NCBI GenBank assembly: GCA_016710785.1
Contig: JADJUE010000003.1
Location: forward strand, 609,795-673,794
Length of the DNA stretch: 64,000 bases
Reading direction: 5' to 3'
Origin: Candidatus Epilinea brevis
GTDB taxonomy: Bacteria; Chloroflexota; Anaerolineae; Epilineales; Epilineaceae
Shown in pieces: positions 51,857 to 62,240 of this stretch. Position 1 is the first letter of the stretch. Each line of letters begins with the position of its first letter. The notes below the pieces were generated by a model that saw only the letters and a list, made by a program, of their open reading frames with translations, searched no databases and was not told the origin of the DNA. The position numbers and the translations under genes were made by a program.

Positions 51857-54800
51857 GTTCGCGGCCGCTCGGGCCGCCACGGCGACGGAGCAAGCGTTTG
51901 ACAGCAAGACCTGCGCGCGACCCAGCGCGCTCCCGGCCTGTCGGTCGGAACGGGTGGGCCGCCCTGGCCTTGGCGGCGCTGCTGGGCGCTGCCGCGCCGC
52001 GGGAGCTGCCGGCGGCCGCGGATCCGCGGCCGGTCTGCCTGTACATCCCGGTCATGCTGCGCCGGGTGGACCTGAACGCCGCGCCGGAGCTTTGGCAGGC
52101 CGCTTCCGCGGCGACGCTGCCCCTCGACCGCTGCCCGCGCCCGGACGGCGGCCCGGGGGCCACCCCTACCCCCACCCAGCTGCTTGAACCCCGCCCCAGC
52201 CCCACCCTGGCCCCGCCTTCGCCCTCGCCGCAGCCGACGGCGTCGGCCGCGGCGACCCTGACGGCCATCGCCGTCACGCCGCCCACGCCGACGGAAACCC
52301 TGGATCCGCCGACGGCCACGGGCACGGCGGCGGTGCGGACGGCGACGGCGGAGACCCGCGCCACGCAGCGGTCCGCGGCGACGGCGACGGCCGCGGTCCG
52401 CGCGACCTTGACGGCCATCGCCCTCACGCCGCCCACGCCGACGGAGACCCTGGATCCACCGGCGGCCACGGGCACGGCGGCGGTGCGGACGGCGACCGCG
52501 GAGACCCGCGCCACCCAGCGGTCCGCGGCGACGGCGACGGCCGCGGCCCGTGCGACCTTGACCGCCGTCACGCCGCCCACGCCGACGGAGACCCTGGATC
52601 CGCCGGCGGCCACGGGCACGGCGGCGGTGCGGACGGCGACCGCGGCAGCAGCCCGCGCCACCGAGCAATCCGTGGCGACGGCGACGGCGGCGACCGGGGC
52701 AACCATGACCGCCCTCGCCGCAAGCCCCACCCCCACCGCGACGGCGACCGGGACGGCCACGATCACGCCCCCGCCGACCTTGCAAGCGACGCCGACCCCG
52801 ACCCCGACGAACACTGCCACCACGGCGCCGACGCCCACGGCATCCGCCACGGCGACCCGCACCGCGACGGCCACGATCACGCCGATGCCAACCCTGACGG
52901 CGACGCCGACACACACGGCGACCTCGACCCCGACGCCTTCCATCACGCCCACCCCCACGCTCTCTGCCACGCCGACCCTGACGGCGACGCCCACGGCATC
53001 CGCCACGGCGACCCGGACGGCAACGCCGACCATCACACCGACGCCGTCGAACACACCGACGCCGTCGAACACACCGACGCCATCGGACACGCCGACCGCG
53101 ACGCCTACGGCGACCCTGACGCCGACGCCCAGCGACACGCCCACGCCAACCCTCACCCTCACACCCAGCCTGACGCCGACGCCCAGCGACACCCCCACGC
53201 CCTCGGACACGCCGACCCCCACCGCGACGCCCAGCGACACGCCGACGCCCAGCCCCACCCTCACCGACACGCCGACCGTCACCCCCAGCCCCACCGTCAC
53301 CGATACCCCGACGATCACCCCCACCCCCAGCATCACCCCCACGCCCACGGTGACGCTGGCGCCCACTTCCGCTGGTGCGCGGAGCCCTGGGCGTCCAGCT
53401 CTTCGGCGACGAGGCCGTGCGCCACGACCTGCTCAACAGCATGACCGCGGCCTACGCCAGCTACGGCCGCTTGCCGCTGCAATGGGCCTACATCGAGCCG
53501 ACGGATGAGAACCCGCCGGTCTACGGTTGGGCGGGGGCGGACGAGGCCATCCGCGCCATGGACCGGGCCGGCATCCGTCCCGTGGCCATCCTCTATACCC
53601 GTCCGCCCTGGGCCTCATCCGATGGCTGCGGCCCCGTGGACCTCGTGCCCATCACCCGCTACCAGGCCTACCTGCGCGCCCTGGTGGAGCGCTACGACGG
53701 CGACGGCCAGGACGACGCGCCCGGTTCGCCGCGCATCGGCCATTGGGAGGTGGAGAACGAGGAGGACTTCGATCTGGCGATGAGCGATGACGGGATCGAC
53801 CACGGCAGCTGCTTCGGCGGTCAGGCCGCGGCCTATGCCGACCATCTGCGCGCCAGCCACAAGGCCATCAAGGATGCCGATCCCACGGCGACGGTGCTCT
53901 TCGGCGGCGTGGCCTACGACCGGCTCTACAACGGGCCCGCCGGCCACAGCCCCACCGGGCCTTTCGACTACGAATTCGTGGGCAATGTGCTGGCTTCGCT
54001 CACCACCCGCTACAGCGTCGAGAGCGGCTACCCCTTCTTCGACTGGATGGCCGTCCATATCTACAACGACTTCCGTAACAACTGGGACGGGCAGCAGCCC
54101 TACAACCAGGAGCTGGCGGCCAAGGTGGCCCACCTGCGCGACAACCAGCTGCTTCGCTCGGGGGTCTACGACCTGCGCAGCCGCCCCATCGTCGTCACCG
54201 AGGTGGGCCTGTCCAGCGCGCCGGCCGACGCATTCACCCACCGCGACGAATTCCTGCAGGCCGCCTACCCCGGGCAGATCCTGGCCCGCGCCCTGGCGGA
54301 AAGGGTGTCCATGGTGCTCTGGTTCGTGGGCAAGGACCGCTTCACCGGCAGCTGCGGCAACATCTACGCTTGGCAGACCTTCGGGTTGGTGCGCTCCAAG
54401 GCCGTGGCCGAAGCCGCCGCGACCTGCGTACCCAACCCCCTGGCTGGCTACTCGGCGCCGGTGGACAACCAGCCCAAGCTGGCCCACCGCGCCTTCCAGA
54501 CCGCGCAGGCCCAGCTGGCCGGGCTCGACTTCGACAGCCTCATCCCGCTGACCCAGACCGGCAGCGCGCAGACCGAAGCCTACCGCTTCCGCGATCCCGC
54601 CAGCGGTCTTTATCGGGTGGTCGCCTTCACCGACTCCGGCGAGCGGCTGGGCAAGCGGGGGCCGGGCAGCGGCGGGTCCACGCCGCCTCCGCCGACGCCG
54701 GTGCTGCGGACGCTGGTCTTCAGCGCCGCCGTGCTGCCGGGCTGGACCGGCAAGATCAAGGTGACCAACCATCTGGGCCAGGTCACGCAGCTGTCCGGGA

Positions 54801-54919
54801 CGACGATCACAGTCACGCTGACCGAGGCGCCGGTCTATGTGGAGGTCCTTCCTGACGGCCGGCGTTCTAGCGGGCCGATACCGCGCGGGAGGCGCTCGTC
54901 CTCCTGCGCCTCTCTATAA
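51853..54919 (+). CDS. Secreted GH-A glycosidase with repeat-rich Thr/Pro linker, frameshifted
   Basis: Two overlapping frames together form one gene. The first (51853-53508) encodes a signal peptide, the motif VCLYIPVMLRR, then about 420 residues of Ala/Thr-rich 50-residue repeats and a TPTPT-type linker. The second frame, entered near 53363, encodes a GH-A barrel paralogous to the upstream gene: acid/base in HWEVENEED and nucleophile in VVTEVGLSS. Deleting one C from the CCC at 53362-53364 joins them as TLAPLPLVRGALG, which restores the LPLV motif seen before the barrel in the paralogue. So either a real frameshift mutation or a sequence error is present. The ATG overlaps the upstream stop (ATGA). 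The linker would hold the enzyme away from the cell. Confidence 0.8.
52258..52704 (+). repeat. Three 150-bp in-frame tandem repeats
   Basis: Three consecutive near-identical units start at 52258, 52408 and 52558 and encode LTAIAVTPPTPTETLDPP-type repeats of 50 residues; the third lacks two codons early and diverges at its end. All are in frame with the glycosidase linker. A simpler Thr/Pro repeat follows to about 53360. Repeat number is likely to vary between strains and is prone to misassembly. Confidence 0.9.
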
Positions 54920-54920
54920 T
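54915..54920 (+). promoter_or_regulatory. -10 hexamer TATAAT just before clpS
   Basis: A perfect TATAAT ends 9 nt before the clpS ATG at 54930, so the mRNA would have a leader of only about 2-3 nt. No ribosome binding site is present. No -35 is recognised in the end of the glycosidase gene. Confidence 0.55.
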
Positions 54921-54929
54921 GCAGCGCAT

Positions 54930-55268
54930 ATGAGCAAGCCGGGCCAAGGCGGGAACGCGGACGACGCGGGCCGCGATCAGGGCGAGGTGCTGATCCGCAA
55001 GGATCGGCGCGTGGACCGGCCGCGCCTCTGGAAGGTGCTGCTGCACAACGACGACTTCACGACGATGCAGTTCGTGGTGGAGGTGCTGGTGAACCACTTC
55101 GGCAAAGGGCCGGCGGAAGCCACCTTCGTCATGCTCCAGGTGCATCGCAAGGGCGTGGGGGTGGCCGGCGTCTATCCCCGCGACCTGGCCGAGACCAAGG
55201 TGGCCGAGGTGACCGCCGACGCCCTCGCCAACGAGATGCCGCTGTTGGTCACCGCCGAGCCGGCCTGA
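54930..55268 (+). CDS. clpS: ClpS adaptor protein
   Basis: Small adaptor (112 residues) that delivers N-degron substrates to ClpA-ClpP. The core has LHNDDFTTMQFVVEVL, the substrate-pocket signature with the D-D pair, then MLQVHRKGVGVAGVYPRDLA and the closing helix AETKVAEV. The N-terminal 30 residues are flexible and charged. It directly precedes clpA, the usual gene order. The start at 54930 is supported by a -10 hexamer 9 nt upstream rather than by a ribosome binding site. Confidence 0.95.
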   Translation: MSKPGQGGNADDAGRDQGEVLIRKDRRVDRPRLWKVLLHNDDFTTMQFVVEVLVNHFGKGPAEATFVMLQVHRKGVGVAGVYPRDLAETKVAEVTADALANEMPLLVTAEPA

Positions 55269-55312
55269 GGGTCGCCGGCCATCGTTCCCGCCCCGCCGCT
55301 CCGGCGCGGGCG

Positions 55313-55372
55313 ACCGGGTGGCCGAGGAGGCCACCGCAGGCAACCGGGCGGCCAAGGAGGCCGCCGCAGGCC
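55313..55372 (+). repeat. 30-bp tandem duplication with SD motifs before clpA
   Basis: Two adjacent 30-bp units (55313-55342 and 55343-55372), differing at a few bases, end exactly at the clpA ATG. Each carries a GGAGG core; the nearer one lies about 13 nt before the ATG. The duplication may give clpA two ribosome binding sites. It also reads without stops in other frames, which I attribute to high GC. Confidence 0.7.
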
Positions 55373-57637
<2,265 letters not shown>

Positions 57638-57671
57638 GGGGGCGGCGGGTCGTTTGCCCGGTCTTGGCGAT

Positions 57672-57685
57672 CGAACAGGCGTTCG
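57672..57685 (+). promoter_or_regulatory. LexA/DinR-type SOS box
   Basis: CGAAC-AGGC-GTTCG is a perfect match to the palindromic operator CGAACN4GTTCG bound by LexA in Gram-positive bacteria. It lies in the spacer between TTGGCG (57664-57669) and TATGCT (57688-57693), a plausible promoter with an 18-nt spacer, so bound LexA would block polymerase. It is followed by the RecA-like (ImuA-type) gene, the kind of gene expected under SOS control. Confidence 0.75.
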
Positions 57686-57786
57686 GCTATGCTGATGGAT
57701 CAGCCGTATCGGCATATTGGGATCCTCGATCCAGTTGGCCTCTTTTGTCCACGCATCCTGAGCGCCGGCCGCGGCCGCTGGCGGAA

Positions 57787-58515
57787 TTGCATTCGCTGGC
57801 CGAGACTGTCAACACCGCCCTCCAGGGGCAGGTGGTGCGGGTGGGTCCGCGCGCCGAGACCCGCCTGCCGGCCCTGCCCACGGGCTTCGCGCCCCTGGAC
57901 GTGGCCACGGGGCTGGGTGGCCTGCCGCGAGGGCGGCTGACGGAGCTGATCGGCCGGCGCACTGCGGGGCGGGTGTCGGTGGTGGCGGGGGCGATGGCCG
58001 CGGCCCTGGCGGGCCCGGGCGCCGCGGGGGCCTGGGTGGACCTGAGCGGCGCGGTGGACCTGGCGGGCCTGGCGGCGGCGGGGGTGGACCTGCGGCGGCT
58101 CTACCTGCTGCGCCCCCGGGGGGTGGAGGCGGCCCTGGCGATGACGGCCCAGCTGACGGCCGGCGGGCAGTTCGGCCTGGTGGTGCTGGACGACCTGGAC
58201 GATCTGGTGGCCATGGAGCAGGCGGAGCGCCTGGCGGCCGCCGCCCCGCCGCCGGCCCTGGCCCTGCGGCTGGGGCAGCTGCTGCGCCTGCTGATCCCGT
58301 CCCTGGCGCGCACGACCACGGCCCTGGTGCTGCTCTCGGGGCCGGAGCACCATTACCGCGCCCTGGCCCACGCGGCGGCGCTGCGCATCGCCTTCACGCG
58401 GGTGGGGCTCATCCGCCGCGGCGGGGTGCTGCGCGGCTGGCAGACGCGGGCGACGGTGCTGAAGTCGCCGGGGCTGCAGGGCGGTGAGTCGGGGCTGGAG
58501 GTGTGGCTGCCGTGA
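57787..58515 (+). CDS. RecA-like, ImuA-type protein
   Basis: RecA-fold protein resembling ImuA/SulA-type accessory factors of error-prone repair. The RecA entry LPTGFAPLDVATGLGGLPRGRLTELIG is present in parts. The Walker A position reads GRRTAGRVS instead of GxxxxGKT, so ATP binding is doubtful, as in many ImuA proteins. FGLVVLDDLDDL corresponds to Walker B. The frame is open from 57664, but an SOS box lies in those first codons, so translation should begin downstream; I use a TTG at 57787, with low certainty. In other genomes such genes precede imuB and dnaE2; here only a DUF6504-like gene follows. Confidence 0.7.
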   Translation: MHSLAETVNTALQGQVVRVGPRAETRLPALPTGFAPLDVATGLGGLPRGRLTELIGRRTAGRVSVVAGAMAAALAGPGAAGAWVDLSGAVDLAGLAAAGVDLRRLYLLRPRGVEAALAMTAQLTAGGQFGLVVLDDLDDLVAMEQAERLAAAAPPPALALRLGQLLRLLIPSLARTTTALVLLSGPEHHYRALAHAAALRIAFTRVGLIRRGGVLRGWQTRATVLKSPGLQGGESGLEVWLP

Positions 58516-58628
58516 ACATGGGGACGCGGCGGGATGCGAGCCAACCGCGGGTGAGCCAGGTGCGAGCCTGGTCGCATGGCCCTGGTTGCGCGAGCCCGGT
58601 CGGCCGGTCCTGAGGGGACGCTCACGCC

Positions 58629-58885
58629 ATGCGCCTGCACAACCCGGGCATCCCCATCCGCGTCCAGGCCGACCCGCAGGGCCGACCGGAGGCCTTCACC
58701 CTGCGCGGGCGCTGCACCGGGTGGCCAGCCTGGAGGAGCACCGCGAGCCGCGTCTGGACTGGTGGAGCCCCCTGGGCGAGGCGCACCGGTGCTACTGGCT
58801 GGTGGCCACGGAGCGCGACCTGATCTGCGAGCTCTGCCAGGACCAGGCCGACGGCACCTGGCGGCTGGTGCGCGAGTTGGACTGA
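58629..58885 (+). pseudogene. DUF6504-like small gene, frameshifted
   Basis: The first frame gives PGIPIRVQADPQGRPEAFTL, cut here, and LRGR. The second gives HRVASLEEHREPRLDWW, then RCYWLVATERDLICELCQDQ and a closing WRLVRELD. Restoring one C near 58712 joins them as LRGRLHRVASLEEH. The order (PIxV, GxPxAF, LRGRxxRV, WW, YYRV-like, ELxxD, WxLxRxxD) matches DUF6504, a small family found beside error-prone polymerase genes. About 85 residues when repaired. GAGGGG lies 11 nt before the ATG. It is 113 bp after the ImuA-like gene; no polymerase gene intervenes. Confidence 0.65.
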
Positions 58886-58922
58886 GGCGGCGGCGAACGA
58901 GCGGCGCCGGACGGAAAAAGCC

Positions 58923-58951
58923 TTGACAGGCGAGCGCCCTCCGCGTAGAAT
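58923..58951 (+). promoter_or_regulatory. tRNA-Lys promoter, TTGACA-17-TAGAAT
   Basis: A consensus -35 TTGACA (58923-58928), a 17-nt spacer and TAGAAT (58946-58951) place the transcription start about 10 nt before the mature tRNA. This is the best -35 element in the window, as expected for a stable-RNA gene. Confidence 0.85.
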
Positions 58952-58968
58952 GGCCCTTCGCTTGCCGC

Positions 58969-59040
58969 CCCGACGTAGCTCAACGGCAGAGCAGTGGACT
59001 CTTAATCCATTGGTTGAAGGTTCAAATCCTTCCGTCGGGA
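58969..59040 (+). tRNA. tRNA-Lys (anticodon CTT)
   Basis: A full cloverleaf can be drawn. The acceptor stem is CCCGACG with CGTCGGG, and A is the discriminator. The D stem is GCTC with GAGC. The anticodon stem is GTGGA with TCCAT around loop CTCTTAA, giving anticodon CTT. The T arm is GAAGG/CCTTC with loop TTCAAAT. CCA is not encoded. The length is 72 nt because of a short D loop. A consensus promoter precedes it and a strong terminator follows. An integrase remnant lies just downstream, so its 3' end is a likely attachment site. Confidence 0.95.
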
Positions 59041-59046
59041 CACCTG

Positions 59047-59080
59047 AGAACCCTTGTACAGCAAGGGTTCTTCTCTTTTT
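59047..59080 (+). terminator. Rho-independent terminator after tRNA-Lys
   Basis: A perfect 10-bp stem (AGAACCCTTG with CAAGGGTTCT) with a 5-nt loop is followed by a T-rich tail ending in five Ts. It begins 7 nt after the tRNA, a classic intrinsic terminator. Confidence 0.9.
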
Positions 59081-59195
59081 GGCGACCTGCCGAAGCGCTG
59101 CTAAACTAGATCTGTCGCGCCGATATGCCAACGACATATGCCAACCCGGCTGGTGCCTGGCGAACAGTGGCGATGCGACGCGGGAGGATGCACGC

Positions 59196-60325
59196 ATGGC
59201 TGGCAAGCGTGGCAACGGTGAGGGCGCTATCGGTGAGTACGGTGGGTACTGGGGCCAGGTACACCACGGATGACGGTCGGCGCAAGGCCATCTATGGAAG
59301 ACCCGCAGGAAGTAGCCGACAAGCTCTCCTCGGCCCTTCGGGATCGGAACCTCGGCCTCCCGGCCCCCGATGACCGTATGACGGTTGGTAGTTTTCTTCT
59401 GCGCTGGCTGAACCTGTCGGTCAAGCTGCGTAACCGCCCGTCCACCTACACAGCGTATGCGAGCCACGTCCACACCCATCTTCGTGCCCGACCTCGGGAA
59501 GAAGAAGCTGGCACGGCTGACCCCGGAGGATGTGGAACGGTTCCTGGCCAAGAAGCTGGAGGCCGGGCTGACAGCGACCACTGTGGTCCGCATCCGGGCG
59601 ACGCTCCGCCGCGCTCTGACCATTGCCCTACGGCAAGGATTGGTCGCACGGAACGTGGCGGCGCTGGCCGACCCGCCCCGGGCCAAGTCGCAGCAGTTTG
59701 AGGTGCTGACGGCCAAACAGGCGCAGGCGTTCCTTGAAGCCATCCGAGGGCATCGCATGGAAGCTCTTTTCGTGGTGGCCATTGGGACAGGCCTTCGCCA
59801 AGGGAGCTTCTCGGGCTGCAGTGGCCCGACATCGACTTTGCCGGCAAGCGTCTCTTTGTGCGCCAGGCCTTGCAGCGGGTTGACGGCGTCCTGACGCTGG
59901 TCGAGCCCCAAGACGGCGCGCAGCAGACGGAAGGTGAGCTTTCCTCGCAGACATTGACACAGCTACGTGCGCAGCACGAGAAGGATACAGAGGCGCGGCG
60001 GCAGGATCCCCAGTGGAATCCTCTGAACCTCGTCTTCACATCGCAGGCGGGTACGCCTCTGGATGGCCCTAACGTCACGCACAAGCTCCAGCGGGCGCTG
60101 GCCGAGGCCGACTTGCCCCGCATACGATTCCATGACCTGCGCCACACCTATGCCTCGCTCCTCTTGGCTAAGGGGGTCAGCATGCGTGTCATCATGGAGT
60201 TGCTCGGGCACGCGCAGATCAGCCTGGCGATGAACACCTACAGCCACGTCATGCCCGAGGCGATCGAGGATGCGGCTGGACTCATGGAGGACATCCTCAC
60301 GGCGGAAAGCGTCACTGCCACCTAA
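59196..60325 (+). pseudogene. Tyrosine recombinase / phage integrase, multiple frameshifts
   Basis: Fragments in different frames make one integrase of about 375 residues. ATG at 59196 (GGGAGG 8 nt upstream) gives MAGKRGNGEGAIGEY. The rest continues as ARYTTDDGRRKAIYG, EVADKLSSALRDRNLG, a core-binding SAM-like domain (STYTAYASHV, LTPEDVERFLAKKLEAGL) and the catalytic domain. The catalytic set is visible: Arg in TGLRQGE, HDLRHTY and LGHAQISLAMNTYSH with the nucleophile Tyr. Single-base indels are needed near 59251 (extra G in GGGG), 59298 (missing A), 59308 (missing G), 59483 (extra base) and 59802 (missing G in GGG). Most fall in homopolymers. It is either a decayed gene or poor sequence. Confidence 0.85.
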
Positions 60326-60433
60326 GTACATCCCAATGTAGCTCGCCCTGAGACGAGTCATCCATCCACAGCACGTTGATCCGCAGAGCGCATCCTTTAT
60401 CATCAGAACGTACATGATGGCAATGGAGACCCA

Positions 60434-61432
60434 ATGACCCTACCTCTCGACGATCGTTCGACGCGCCGGCTGACTATCGTGCGACAGCTCTTCCTGACTG
60501 CTGAGGTGGCCGCCCGGGATCGGGGAAATCCCGTGGCAGGGATGATAGCCATCGTCGGGTTTGACCTGGCGGCCGAATCATTGCTCAAGGCATTGCTCGC
60601 CTCAGCCAGCCCCGGACATAGCTACGACATCACGTTCCCCGATCTCCTGAAAAAGTGTGACGTGCTCCTAACTCAACAGGGCCTGCCCGCTCTTTCGGTC
60701 GGTCCTCGTTTGTACCATCTTCACAAGGTTCGCAACGGTGTCCAACACGACGCACGGGTCCCACACGTGCAGGAAGTAGACGACGCACGACTGTATGTGC
60801 ACGGGTTCTGTCAATCCTTCGTGCGCGATGTCTGGGGGGCGGACTTCGAAAGTATGTCCCTAATCGAGTTAGTCCGGGACAACCTAACACGGCGAGTGCT
60901 TCATCGGGCACAGGAAGACATTGCGGCCGGAAACCTCTTGCGGGGTCTTGCGCTAGCCAATCACGCGTTCCTCTGTACGTGCGAGTTTCCGTTTCTCGAC
61001 TCACTCTTCTCAGGCGGCTACCTCAGTTCTCGCGTGAATGGCATGACCCCAGAGCTGCGCCGCGAGGTCACCAATGGCCTCAAGGCCGCACGAGACGATG
61101 CTGTATCCGTCAGTAGTATGATGGCGGCAACGACATCGATTGGCGATCTCAGTCGCCTCCTAACGATGGTCCCTTGGGTGGATTCAGGATCATCCGGAAA
61201 CCAGGACCAAATCACCTACAGCGCGAAACTCGGGTGGAAGGACACCGCACCCGACGAGTCGGCCGCGCGATGGGCGCTCAACTTCGTAGTGGACTCGATC
61301 GTCTCGTGGCAGCAACAAGGTATCTCAGCGGTCATTGCGAAACACAAGGACCATGTCCACCTGGCTGAGCTTCTGATCAACTGGGACGAGCAGAAGTACA
61401 GCATGACCTTTGACCGTCGTCCCTCGCCATGA
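60434..61432 (+). CDS. HEPN-like domain protein of unknown function
   Basis: Intact 332-residue protein with GGAG 5 nt before the ATG. The N-terminal helical region carries R100-N-G-V-Q-H105, an R-N-x3-H motif like the Rx4-6H active site of HEPN ribonucleases, within LYHLHKVRNGVQHDAR, cut here from a longer helix. A preceding helix (FDLAAESLLKALLA) fits the first HEPN helix. The rest is helical with no named motif. HEPN proteins act as RNases in toxin-antitoxin, abortive-infection and CRISPR systems; no antitoxin partner adjoins it. Codon and base use are less GC-rich than the chromosome side. Assignment rests on one motif. Confidence 0.55.
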   Translation: MTLPLDDRSTRRLTIVRQLFLTAEVAARDRGNPVAGMIAIVGFDLAAESLLKALLASASPGHSYDITFPDLLKKCDVLLTQQGLPALSVGPRLYHLHKVRNGVQHDARVPHVQEVDDARLYVHGFCQSFVRDVWGADFESMSLIELVRDNLTRRVLHRAQEDIAAGNLLRGLALANHAFLCTCEFPFLDSLFSGGYLSSRVNGMTPELRREVTNGLKAARDDAVSVSSMMAATTSIGDLSRLLTMVPWVDSGSSGNQDQITYSAKLGWKDTAPDESAARWALNFVVDSIVSWQQQGISAVIAKHKDHVHLAELLINWDEQKYSMTFDRRPSP

Positions 61433-61603
61433 CCTAGCTCCCGTCCCACCGGGGCGTATAGCAGGTCCAGTCCCTCACCTCCTTTACGAGCCGCACTAGT
61501 ACTGCACTTAGGAATCTGTCACTAGCATATAGGTTGAACTGCTGGCCCTTCCGTCACGGCCCCCCGTCTGCGGCGCCAATCCCCAGTTCGGGCGGCTATT
61601 GAC

Positions 61604-61653
61604 ACTGTGGGCAGCCTGGGCAGCCCCGCAACGGCAGCGAGCCTGCCCACAGT
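61604..61653. repeat. 11-bp perfect inverted repeat
   Basis: ACTGTGGGCAG (61604-61614) pairs perfectly with CTGCCCACAGT (61643-61653) around a GC-rich 28-nt centre. TTGACA overlaps its left arm. It lies in a stretch of 528 bp (61433-61960) that holds no gene that I can support, together with two more inverted repeats. It could be a structured RNA, a transfer or recombination site, or remnants. Confidence 0.5.
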
Positions 61654-61719
61654 AAGACTGCTACGACGGTGTCGCCTCCTACCGAGCGACGAAACGGCGA
61701 ACCGGCAAAAAAGTCCGTC

Positions 61720-61748
61720 AACTGGCCCAGGCATTGCCTGGGCCAGTT
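61720..61748. terminator. Perfect 13-bp hairpin
   Basis: AACTGGCCCAGGC pairs perfectly with GCCTGGGCCAGTT around a 3-nt loop, with A-rich sequence upstream (AAAAAAG) and GCTGTTT downstream. It looks like a terminator, stronger if read on the minus strand because of the upstream A-run. Confidence 0.6.
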
Positions 61749-61800
61749 GCTGTTTGGGGCTCTCAACCAACCTGCTGGTCAAGAGGGTACGTGCCACCCC

Positions 61801-61853
61801 AGCCTGTCAAGGCCAAGCCTCTCGGGCGAGCTTGCGCTCGGTCTAGACAGGCT
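61801..61853. repeat. Nested inverted repeat
   Basis: AGCCTGTC (61801-61808) pairs with GACAGGCT (61846-61853); inside it CGAGC and GCTCG form a second stem. The nested form suggests a folded RNA or a protein-binding DNA site. No function can be assigned. Confidence 0.4.
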
Positions 61854-61960
61854 GAGGCCCCGGCACCTGCTTTCCCTGTACGCAGGTCGGATGATCTGCA
61901 CAACACTACACGGGAACCAGGAGGTGCTCTTACGACCGAACCGCTTGCTCACGATGGGCG

Positions 61961-62128
61961 ATGCAGGCGATCACGAAGTTGGGACGCACGACCATCTACG
62001 AGCTCATGCGAACTGGTGAGGTGCCATTCCTGAGGATCGGACGGTCGGTGCGTTTCCGCCGCGAGGCACTCGATACGTGGCTCAAGGCGCAGGAGGTGCC
62101 CCACCACGTGGTCAATGCCCGTTGGTAG
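61961..62128 (+). CDS. Excisionase-like HTH protein (55 aa)
   Basis: Short protein of the MerR-like excisionase/DNA-binding-domain family: GRTTIYELMRTGEVPFLRIG (cut at 20) then RSVRFRREALDTWL, the usual helix-turn-helix and wing. The ATG at 61961 is in frame, but the family's first helix (LLTMGDAA-type) is encoded upstream in another frame. Dropping one G near 61966 would join them, so the original protein was probably a little longer. Such proteins steer integrase toward excision or act as small regulators; its place between an integrase remnant and ParA fits. Confidence 0.7.
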   Translation: MQAITKLGRTTIYELMRTGEVPFLRIGRSVRFRREALDTWLKAQEVPHHVVNARW

Positions 62129-62240
62129 CCCTTGCAGGCCTTCTCCGTCCGAAGAACGACAGTCGCCCTAGCCCCCAAGCTCAGGGTGATTGTCGCTGTG
62201 TGCCACGGGTGCCTCGTATGCGCTGGGCAAAAAAAAGTCC

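Noticed and set aside
52258..53360. Possible CRISPR-like or satellite repeat array
   Set aside because: The units are adjacent without spacers, in frame, and encode a low-complexity protein linker.
51834..53366. Minus-strand frame encoding a Val-Gly repeat protein
   Set aside because: It is the exact antisense of the Thr/Pro-repeat linker; the plus strand has the signal peptide and the glycosidase context.
55319..55372. A frame through the 30-bp repeats before clpA reading VAEEATAG-type residues
   Set aside because: It lacks a start with a ribosome binding site and runs out of frame into clpA; the repeat is better explained as a non-coding duplication.
61541..61552. CTTCCGTC near 61,547 as the second attachment-site copy of tRNA-Lys
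   Set aside because: Only about 8 bases match the tRNA 3' end, which is within chance and too short for a tRNA attachment repeat.
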